From assembly GCA_030654555.1 (NCBI GenBank), contig JAURXG010000571.1, forward strand, positions 1 through 7,469: 7,469 bases of DNA, read 5' to 3'. Position numbers and translations under genes: made by a program. Shown here piece by piece: positions 1 to 4,826 of this stretch. This DNA comes from Aquabacterium sp. Lineage in GTDB: Bacteria; Pseudomonadota; Gammaproteobacteria; Burkholderiales; Burkholderiaceae_C. Positions within the stretch are counted from its first letter, which is position 1. Every line of letters begins with the position of its first letter. The notes beneath the pieces are model-generated. The model worked only from the letters and a program-made list of their open reading frames with translations. It did no database searches and was not told where the DNA came from.

Positions 1-139
1 GCTCGTCGGCGCCCTGCTCGTTGTAGCGCGCGGCGATCTCCACCGGATCGCCGGCATCACGCAGTTCGACGAAATTGACGCCCTTGACGACACGGCCGCC
101 GGTGACGTCGAGGCAGGGAATGATGCGTTTGGCGAGCAT
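1..139 (-). CDS. hisF: Imidazole glycerol phosphate synthase cyclase subunit HisF, N-terminal part (cut by window edge)
   Basis: The ATG at 139-137 opens a frame beginning MLAKRIIPCLDVTGGRVVKG, the hallmark N-terminus of HisF, and continues through VNFVELRDAGDPVEIAARYN to the window edge. Only 46 codons of roughly 255 are visible. In the family, HisF is a (beta/alpha)8 barrel that takes ammonia from the HisH glutaminase and converts PRFAR to imidazole glycerol phosphate plus AICAR in the cytoplasm. The Asp of the PCLDV motif (residue 11) is the conserved N-terminal catalytic acid. HisF usually follows hisA directly, but here a 775-bp block with an opposing gene intervenes. No good Shine-Dalgarno sequence precedes the ATG. 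A GATAAT hexamer at 172-167 could be the -10 of a separate promoter. Confidence 0.96.
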   Translation of the reverse strand, partial: MLAKRIIPCLDVTGGRVVKGVNFVELRDAGDPVEIAARYNEQGADE

Positions 140-276
140 GGCGGCAGTGGTTCGAGGGAGCTAGAGATTATCCCTGCCCCTAGTCGTGGGGGGCGACGGT
201 TGGACGAATTGATGCGCATCATGCGTATGGATGGGTTGAGGGCTCTTCCTCCATTCCCCCACAGGAGTTGACCACC
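140..276. promoter_or_regulatory. Divergent intergenic region between hisF and the PEP-CTERM gene
   Basis: This 137-bp gap must hold the start signals of the plus-strand gene and possibly of hisF. On the minus strand, GATAAT at 172-167 matches five of six -10 bases, but no recognisable -35 lies 17 bp upstream. On the plus strand, TGG at 201-203 and TGC at 213-215 give the GG-N10-GC spacing of a sigma-54 promoter, although the other consensus positions match poorly. A perfect 10-bp palindrome GATGCGCATC (211-220) runs into a related ATGCGTAT (221-228), together an imperfect 9-bp tandem repeat that could bind a regulator. None of these sites is certain. Confidence 0.4.
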
Positions 277-861
277 ATGAAACATTCCCTGTCGCTTGTC
301 GCATTCGCCGCCGCGATCGTGCTGGCCGCACCTGCCCAGGCACAAGTCACGACCTTCCAGGGGTCGTTCGCCGCCGAAGCAATTGGGGCCACCGGCTCCG
401 GCACGCTCGACATGGTCTACGACCCCGTGGCCCACACGCTGAACATCAGCGCCACCTGGGCTGGACTGTCCGGCAACACCAGCAACGCGCACATCCACTG
501 CTGCACCGCGCTGCCCAACACGGGCACGGCCTCGGTGGCGCTGGCGGAGGGCGGCCTGCTTCCCGGCTTCCCGCTGGGCGTCAAGGCCGGCAGCTACACC
601 CGCCTGATCGATCTGACCCAGGCCAACCAGTACAACGCCGGCTTCGTCACCGGCAGCGGCGGCACGGCAGCCGGTGCCGAGGCGCGCCTGATCAGCAACC
701 TGAGCTCGGGCAACGCCTACTTCAACATCCACACCACGACCTTTGGCGGTGGCGAGATCCGCGCCTTCGTCACCGCCGTGCCCGAGCCCGAGACCTATGC
801 GTTGATGCTGGCCGGCCTGGGCCTCGTCGGCTGGGCCGCCAAGCGCCGCCAGAGCGCCTGA
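277..861 (+). CDS. CHRD domain-containing secreted protein with PEP-CTERM sorting signal
   Basis: This 194-residue protein is predicted to be exported and handled by exosortase at the inner membrane. Residues 1-22 form a signal peptide (basic start, hydrophobic core, probable cleavage after AQA). Residues 25-167 resemble a CHRD domain, with the motif AHIHCCTALP at 71-80 and NIHTTTFGGGEIRA at 150-163. Residues 168-191 are a classic PEP-CTERM tail: VPEPE, a hydrophobic helix, then KRR. CHRD was named from chordin; its bacterial role is unknown, and PEP-CTERM proteins are associated with extracellular polysaccharide and floc or biofilm matrix. The ATG at 277 is chosen because AGGAG at 263-267 lies nine bases upstream. 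An in-frame TTG at 268 touches that site and is rejected. The gene is divergent from hisF and convergent with hisA, splitting the his cluster. Confidence 0.9.
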   Translation: MKHSLSLVAFAAAIVLAAPAQAQVTTFQGSFAAEAIGATGSGTLDMVYDPVAHTLNISATWAGLSGNTSNAHIHCCTALPNTGTASVALAEGGLLPGFPLGVKAGSYTRLIDLTQANQYNAGFVTGSGGTAAGAEARLISNLSSGNAYFNIHTTTFGGGEIRAFVTAVPEPETYALMLAGLGLVGWAAKRRQSA

Positions 862-866
862 AACAC

Positions 867-890
867 CGAGGGCGCCTCGCGGCGCCCTCG
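867..890. terminator. Perfect hairpin between convergent genes, likely bidirectional terminator
   Basis: CGAGGGCGCC (867-876) and GGCGCCCTCG (881-890) form a perfect 10-bp stem with a TCGC tetraloop. It lies five bases after the PEP-CTERM gene stop and 23 bases beyond the hisA stop. No T-tract follows on the plus strand (TGGTCG), and only a short GTGTTTC follows on the minus strand. It may be an atypical intrinsic terminator or an RNA-stabilising 3' hairpin. Its symmetrical placement between converging genes supports a role in both directions. Confidence 0.7.
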
Positions 891-913
891 TGGTCGACAG
901 GCCGGCTCGGTGC

Positions 914-1657
914 TCAGCCGGTCAGCAACTCGTCGGCGCGCCGCTGCGCGGCAGCGAAATCCAGCGCGCCGCTGTAGATCGAGCGGCCGCAGATCACGCC
1001 CTCGACACCCTCGCCCTCGATCGCGCACAGACGCTCGATGTCGGCGATGTCGGACAGTCCGCCCGAGGCGATCACCGGGATGGTGAGCGCCTGCGCCAGC
1101 TTCACCGTGGCCTCGATGTTGATGCCGGTGAGCATGCCGTCGCGGCCGATGTCGGTGTAGATCACGCCCTCGACACCGTAGTCCTGGAACTTCTTCGCCA
1201 GGTCGACGACCTCGTGGCCGGTGAGCTTGCTCCAGCCGTCGGTGGCCACCTTGCCGTCCTTGGCGTCCAGGCCCACGATGATGTGGCCGCCGAAGGCCGT
1301 GCAGGCGTCCTTCAGGAAGCCCGGGCTCTTGACCGCCGCGGTGCCGATGATGATGTAGCTGATGCCGTCGTCGAGGTAGCGCTCGATGGTGTCGAGGTCG
1401 CGGATGCCCCCGCCCAGCTGCACCGGGATCTTGTCGCCCACCTCGTGCAGGATGGCCTTGATGGCCGGCTCGTTGACCGGCTTGCCGGCGAAGGCGCCGT
1501 TGAGGTCGACCAGGTGCAGGCGCCGCGCGCCGGCATCCAGCCAGCGGCGGGCCATCGCGGCGGGATCTTCACCAAAGGTGGTGGAGACGTTCATGTCGCC
1601 CTTCTCGAGGCGAACGCAGTGGCCGTCTTTCAGGTCGATGGCGGGGATCAGCAGCAT
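914..1657 (-). CDS. hisA: ProFAR isomerase HisA
   Basis: 1-(5-phosphoribosyl)-5-[(5-phosphoribosylamino)methylideneamino]imidazole-4-carboxamide isomerase carries out the Amadori rearrangement of ProFAR to PRFAR, the substrate of HisH/HisF. The 247 residues are the usual length. The N-terminus MLLIPAIDLKDGHCVRLEKG contains catalytic Asp8. The second catalytic Asp is residue 131 in VGLDAKDG. Phosphate-binding loops are visible at QLGGGIR (80-86), IIIGTAAV (102-109), IASGGL (196-201) and ICGRSIY (222-228). The ATG at 1657 is fixed by the family N-terminus, although the frame stays open far upstream in the shadow of hisH. It lies 43 bp after the hisH stop, and the C-rich gap has no clear Shine-Dalgarno sequence. 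hisF does not follow directly; the next gene is the convergent PEP-CTERM gene. Confidence 0.97.
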   Translation of the reverse strand: MLLIPAIDLKDGHCVRLEKGDMNVSTTFGEDPAAMARRWLDAGARRLHLVDLNGAFAGKPVNEPAIKAILHEVGDKIPVQLGGGIRDLDTIERYLDDGISYIIIGTAAVKSPGFLKDACTAFGGHIIVGLDAKDGKVATDGWSKLTGHEVVDLAKKFQDYGVEGVIYTDIGRDGMLTGINIEATVKLAQALTIPVIASGGLSDIADIERLCAIEGEGVEGVICGRSIYSGALDFAAAQRRADELLTG

Positions 1658-1700
1658 GGCCGGGGCAGCACAGGTGGGGTGGAGGGAGTGGAAGCGGGAC

Positions 1701-2360
1701 TCAGGGCTTCCAGGCCAGGAAGTTGCGGTACAGGGCCAGGCCCTGGTCGGCGCTCTTCTCGGGATGGAACTGGGTGGCAAAAATGTTATCCCGCGCCACC
1801 GCGCAGGTAAAGCGCTCGCCGTACTCGGTGAAGCCCGCGATGTGGCGTGCGTCCGACGGCGCGGCGTAATAGCTGTGCACGAAGTAGAACCAGCTGCCGT
1901 CGGGCACGCCCTGCCAGATCGGGTGCGGCGCGCCGCCGGGCGCTTGCGCAAAGACCTGGTTCCAGCCCATCTGCGGCACCTTGTAGCGGCTGCCATCGGG
2001 CTGGATACGGCCTTCGAGCTGGAAGCGCTTCACCCGGCCGGGGATCAGGCCCAGCCCGGGCGTGTCCTGCTCCTCGCTGTGGTCGAGCAGCATCTGCATG
2101 CCCACGCACACGCCCATCAGCGGCTTGCGCGACGCGGCGTCGAGCACCGCCTCCTTCAGCCCCGAGTCGTGCAGCTCGCGCATGCAGTCGCGCATCGCGC
2201 CCTGGCCGGGCAGCACCACCCGCTCGGCGGCCATCACGTCCTCGGGCCGCTGGGTGACGATCACCTCGTAGCCCGAGGCGGCCGCCACATGCATCACCGC
2301 CTGCGACACCGAGCGCAGGTTGCCCATGCCGTAGTCGACCACGGCGACCGTCTTGGCCAT
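1701..2360 (-). CDS. hisH: Imidazole glycerol phosphate synthase glutaminase subunit HisH
   Basis: This class I glutamine amidotransferase hydrolyses glutamine and channels ammonia to HisF. The protein is 219 residues. It starts MAKTVAVVDYGMGNLRSV, typical of HisH. The nucleophile is Cys85 in GVCVGMQ, and the catalytic His199 and Glu201 lie in QFHPEKS. The oxyanion-strand motif is PGQGAM (51-56). The HSYY motif at 162-165 is also characteristic. The ATG at 2360 follows the hisB stop by two bases. A good ribosome site (AAAGGAA at 2377-2371) lies inside the end of hisB, so the two are probably translated together. Its partner HisF is separated from it by hisA and the PEP-CTERM gene. Confidence 0.97.
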   Translation of the reverse strand: MAKTVAVVDYGMGNLRSVSQAVMHVAAASGYEVIVTQRPEDVMAAERVVLPGQGAMRDCMRELHDSGLKEAVLDAASRKPLMGVCVGMQMLLDHSEEQDTPGLGLIPGRVKRFQLEGRIQPDGSRYKVPQMGWNQVFAQAPGGAPHPIWQGVPDGSWFYFVHSYYAAPSDARHIAGFTEYGERFTCAVARDNIFATQFHPEKSADQGLALYRNFLAWKP

Positions 2361-2362
2361 GG

Positions 2363-2965
2363 CTACAGGCTTCCTTTGGTGGACGGGATCACGCCGGCCG
2401 AGCGCGCATCGGGCGTCAACGCCAAACGCAGTGCGCGGCCGAAGGCCTTGAACACCGTCTCGGCCTGGTGGTGGGCATTGATGCCCTTCAGGTTGTCGAT
2501 GTGCAGCGTGCACAGCGCGTGGTTGACGAAGCCCTGGAAGAACTCGTAGACCAGCTGGGTGTCGAGGTTGCCGACCATGCCCGAGGTGAACGGGATGTGC
2601 TGGTGCAGCCCGGGCCGGCCCGAGAAGTCGACCACCACGCGCGACAGCGCCTCGTCGAGCGGCACGTAGCTGTGGCCGTAGCGGGTGATGCCGCGCTTGT
2701 CGCCCACCGCCTGCGCCACCGCCAGCCCCAAGGTGATGCCGACGTCTTCCACCGTGTGGTGGCCGTCGATGTGCAGGTCGCCCTGGCACTGGATGTCGAG
2801 GTCGATCAGGCCGTGGCGCGCCACCTGGTCGAGCATGTGGTCGAAGAAGCCGATGCCGGTGGCGAACGTGCCATGGCCCGTGCCATCGAGGTTCAGGCGC
2901 ACGCGGATCTGCGTCTCCTTGGTGTTGCGGCTGACGTCGGCCGTGCGGTCGGAGGTCGGGTCCAT
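2363..2965 (-). CDS. hisB: Imidazoleglycerol-phosphate dehydratase HisB (monofunctional)
   Basis: This enzyme dehydrates imidazole glycerol phosphate to imidazole-acetol phosphate using two manganese sites. The 200-residue protein matches the stand-alone dehydratase and lacks the N-terminal phosphatase domain of enterobacterial HisB. Histidinol-phosphate phosphatase must therefore be encoded elsewhere. The metal motifs are HIDGHHTVEDVG (65-76) and INAHHQAET (162-170). Other conserved blocks are RVRLNLDGTG (21-30), FFDHMLDQVARHG (40-52) and YVPLDEALSR (100-109). The ATG at 2965 lies 16 bp after the hisC stop, and the gene ends in TAG two bases before hisH. The first twelve or so residues are poorly conserved, so the exact start is a little less certain than the gene itself. 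Confidence 0.97.
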   Translation of the reverse strand: MDPTSDRTADVSRNTKETQIRVRLNLDGTGHGTFATGIGFFDHMLDQVARHGLIDLDIQCQGDLHIDGHHTVEDVGITLGLAVAQAVGDKRGITRYGHSYVPLDEALSRVVVDFSGRPGLHQHIPFTSGMVGNLDTQLVYEFFQGFVNHALCTLHIDNLKGINAHHQAETVFKAFGRALRLALTPDARSAGVIPSTKGSL

Positions 2966-2981
2966 GGTCTGGGCTTTCAGT

Positions 2982-4067
2982 TCAGAGCGACGCGCGCAGC
3001 GCGTCGAGCATGCGGCGATTCTCGTCGGGGGTGCCCACCGTGATGCGCAGGCAGTTGGCCAGCAGCGGGTGCAGCGTCGACACGTTCTTGACCAGCACGC
3101 CGCGCTGCTTCATGCCGGCAAAGGTGGCTGCGGCATCGGGCACGCGGGCAAGGATCATGTTGGCCTGGCTGGGATAAGGCAACACGCCGGGCAGATCGCC
3201 CAGGGCCGCGAACAGGCGCTCGCGCTCGGCCCGGATGGTCGCGGCCTGCTCGGCATACACCGCGGCGTGCTCCAGCGCGAACAAGGCCGCCTCGGCATTG
3301 AGCACGCTGATGTTGTAGGGCGGGCGCACCTTCTCCACCTCGTTGATCAGCGAGGCCGCGCCCATCAGGTAGCCGATGCGCACGCCGGCCAGGCCGAACT
3401 TGCTCAGCGTGCGCATCACCAGCAGGTGCGGGTGGCGGCGCAACCGCTCCATCGAATCGTGCGCGGCAAAGGGCTGGTAGGCCTCGTCCATCACCACCAG
3501 GCCGTTGACGCGGCCCATCGCCTCGATGCAGCGCTCGATGGTGGCGTCGTTCCACAGGTTGGCGGTGGGGTTGTTCGGGTAGGCCAGGTACAGCAGCGCA
3601 GGGCGGTGCTCGGCGATGGCGGCCAGCATCGCCGCCTCATCCAGCTCGAAGTCGGCCGTCAGCGGCACGCCGACGAACGCCAGCCCCTGCAACTGTGCCG
3701 ACATCGCGTACATCACGAAGCCCGGCAGCGGCGCCATCACCACCGCGCCGGGCAGGTCGCAGGCCATGCTGAGCATCGTGATCAGCTCGTCGGAACCGTT
3801 GCCCAGCGTCAGCGCGCAGCCCTCGGGCAGGCCGGCATGGGCGGCCAGCGCGGTGCGCAAGTCGTCGACGCGTCCCGCGGGGTAGCGGTTGATCGCCACG
3901 CGGCCCAGGCGCTCGCCCAGTTCGTGCTGCAGGGCCTCGCTCAGCGTGAACGGGTTTTCCATCGCGTCGAGCTTGATCAGCCCGGCGCTGGGCTGCACCG
4001 CATAGGCATGCATGCCCTGGATGTCGCGGCGGATCACGCGGTTGATGGTGGCGTCGGGTTGGGTCAT
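2982..4067 (-). CDS. hisC: Histidinol-phosphate aminotransferase HisC
   Basis: This PLP-dependent fold-type I aminotransferase converts imidazole-acetol phosphate and glutamate to histidinol phosphate and 2-oxoglutarate. It has 361 residues from the chosen ATG. The Schiff-base lysine is Lys223 in TLSKFGLAGVRIGY. Other PLP contacts are Asp194 and Tyr197 in VVMDEAY and the asparagines of AYPNNPT (162-168). NGSDE (90-94) binds cofactor phosphate, and Arg341 in CLRITVGT should bind the substrate carboxylate. The substrate-facing LDAMENPF lies at 33-40. The ATG at 4067-4065 overlaps the TGA of the PIN toxin gene (4066-4064) as ATGA, indicating translational coupling. A start 12 codons upstream at 4103 would overlap the toxin gene by 40 bp and adds a non-family extension, so it is rejected. 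Confidence 0.96.
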   Translation of the reverse strand: MTQPDATINRVIRRDIQGMHAYAVQPSAGLIKLDAMENPFTLSEALQHELGERLGRVAINRYPAGRVDDLRTALAAHAGLPEGCALTLGNGSDELITMLSMACDLPGAVVMAPLPGFVMYAMSAQLQGLAFVGVPLTADFELDEAAMLAAIAEHRPALLYLAYPNNPTANLWNDATIERCIEAMGRVNGLVVMDEAYQPFAAHDSMERLRRHPHLLVMRTLSKFGLAGVRIGYLMGAASLINEVEKVRPPYNISVLNAEAALFALEHAAVYAEQAATIRAERERLFAALGDLPGVLPYPSQANMILARVPDAAATFAGMKQRGVLVKNVSTLHPLLANCLRITVGTPDENRRMLDALRASL

Positions 4068-4537
4068 GCGGTGGCCTGGTCGAGCCTGGGGTTGTCGAGC
4101 CATTCCGGCCCGGTGATGAAGGGGTTGAGGATGGTCACGCCGTCGATCACCTGGTCGTGCGGCAGGTCTTCGGTCAGCAAGGCGGCACAGCCTTGCTGCT
4201 GGGCGGCGGCCACCATCAGGGCGTCCCAGTAGTGCAAGCCATAGCGGCTTTCGACGGCCCAGGCCGCTTCCACCGTGGCATGGTCGACCGACCAGGGCTG
4301 CCAGCGCTGGTAGCGGCGCACCTCGGCCCGCACATCGCCGGCCGGCATGGCCGGCTTGAGCTTGCGCGTGGCAACGACATAGAACTCGTTGAGCACCTGG
4401 GTGCTCACCCGACCGCAGCGGCGCACCCAGAGCTCACGCAGCCAGCGCCGCGCCGCGACGTGCTTGTCGAGATGCGCCCGGTCCTCGGAGTACACCAGCA
4501 CGTTGGTGTCAACGAAAACGATCGAGGCGCTCGGCAT
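4064..4537 (-). CDS. PIN-domain ribonuclease toxin (VapC-like)
   Basis: This 157-residue protein is a PIN-domain nuclease, the probable toxin of a type II toxin-antitoxin pair. The expected acidic residues are present: Asp10 in FVDTNVLVYSED, Glu51 in STQVLNEFY, Asp105 in HYWDALMVAAA and Asp124 in LLTEDLPHDQVI. The ending VTILNPF is typical of the COG5573-like branch as I recall it. Such enzymes use magnesium to cleave RNA, often tRNA; the target here is unknown. The ATG at 4537 gives the standard start just before the first beta strand and overlaps the antitoxin gene by 29 bp. GAAGAG lies just upstream of it. An in-frame ATG at 4567 adds ten unlikely residues. The stop overlaps the hisC start, an odd place for a toxin. 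All catalytic residues are present, so it looks functional. Confidence 0.9.
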   Translation of the reverse strand: MPSASIVFVDTNVLVYSEDRAHLDKHVAARRWLRELWVRRCGRVSTQVLNEFYVVATRKLKPAMPAGDVRAEVRRYQRWQPWSVDHATVEAAWAVESRYGLHYWDALMVAAAQQQGCAALLTEDLPHDQVIDGVTILNPFITGPEWLDNPRLDQATA

Positions 4538-4754
4538 AGATCTCTTCGCGCTTGGCGTAGGGGGCACCGTCGGAGCTGAAGCTCAGGTCGCGCTGCAGCC
4601 ATTCCTGCATCGCCCGCTCGTAGGCGTCGTCGCGCCGCATCTTCTCGGCCAGCATCTCGCCCACCAGCCGCGACACGCTGGTGTTGCGGCGCGCCGCTTC
4701 CATGCGCGCCCAGTCGGCAACGCTGTCTTCCATCGTGACGGTGACGTTCTTCAT
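4509..4754 (-). CDS. Ribbon-helix-helix (CopG-like) antitoxin
   Basis: This small protein of 81 residues should neutralise the downstream PIN toxin and repress its own promoter. The N-terminus MKNVTVTMEDSVADWARMEA forms the DNA-contacting beta strand and first helix of a ribbon-helix-helix fold. NTSVSRLVGEMLAEKM (24-39) supplies the second helix with the usual turn before S-x-S-R-L. The charged, aromatic C-terminal part (40-81) would be the toxin-binding tail. The ATG at 4754 is preferred over one at 4802, because the latter lies upstream of the predicted transcription start, inside the promoter repeats. The 29-bp overlap with the toxin gene is typical of antitoxin-first pairs. It lies 72 bp after hisD. 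The RHH assignment rests on pattern recognition, not on a profile search. Confidence 0.82.
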   Translation of the reverse strand: MKNVTVTMEDSVADWARMEAARRNTSVSRLVGEMLAEKMRRDDAYERAMQEWLQRDLSFSSDGAPYAKREEIYAERLDRFR

Positions 4755-4774
4755 GCCCACCCCAAACCACTGAA

Positions 4775-4813
4775 TTCGTGTTGCACGATTTTCGTGTTGC
4801 ACGAACTTCGTGT
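4775..4813. repeat. Operator-like repeats overlapping the toxin-antitoxin promoter
   Basis: The 14-mer TTCGTGTTGCACGA occurs exactly at 4775-4788 and 4791-4804. A partial third copy TTCGTGT lies at 4807-4813, giving a constant 16-bp period. Each full unit is itself an inverted repeat: TTCGTG-TTG-CACGAA is perfect at 4791-4805, and the other copy has five paired bases per arm. Tandem palindromic sites covering the promoter suit a dimeric ribbon-helix-helix repressor. Binding by the adjacent antitoxin is an inference. Confidence 0.8.
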
Positions 4814-4816
4814 CAA
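4788..4816 (-). promoter_or_regulatory. Probable sigma-70 promoter of the toxin-antitoxin genes
   Basis: Read on the minus strand, a perfect -35 TTGACA (4816-4811) is followed by a 17-bp spacer and a -10 GAAAAT (4793-4788, four of six bases). This predicts transcription from about 4781, some 27 bases before the antitoxin ATG. The promoter lies wholly in the hisD-antitoxin gap and would also serve hisC and the genes after it. The spacer and -10 overlap the operator-like repeats, as expected for an autorepressed toxin-antitoxin promoter. Confidence 0.7.
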
Positions 4817-4826
4817 GCGCAAGGCG

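Noticed and set aside
268..276. TTG start for the PEP-CTERM protein at 268
   Set aside because: It directly abuts the AGGAG ribosome site, whereas the ATG at 277 has ideal spacing and begins a normal signal peptide.
890..1810. 306-codon plus-strand frame opposite hisA
   Set aside because: It is antisense to hisA, begins inside the convergent intergenic region without a ribosome site, and has Asp/Val/Ala-rich shadow composition.
914..1996. Longer HisA starting at 1996
   Set aside because: The extra 113 residues overlap hisH in another frame and resemble nothing; the family N-terminus MLLIPAIDLK begins at 1657.
2685..4232. 515-codon open frame on the plus strand opposite hisC and hisB
   Set aside because: This is a shadow of well-supported minus-strand genes, with low-complexity His/Gln-rich translation and no family motif.
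4755..4802. Antitoxin start at 4802
   Set aside because: That ATG lies inside the promoter repeats upstream of the predicted transcription start, and the 16 added residues precede the normal RHH beta strand.
4775..4813. CRISPR or plasmid-iteron interpretation of the repeats
   Set aside because: There are only two full copies and one partial with two-base spacers, no spacers of CRISPR length and no rep gene; an operator explains them better.
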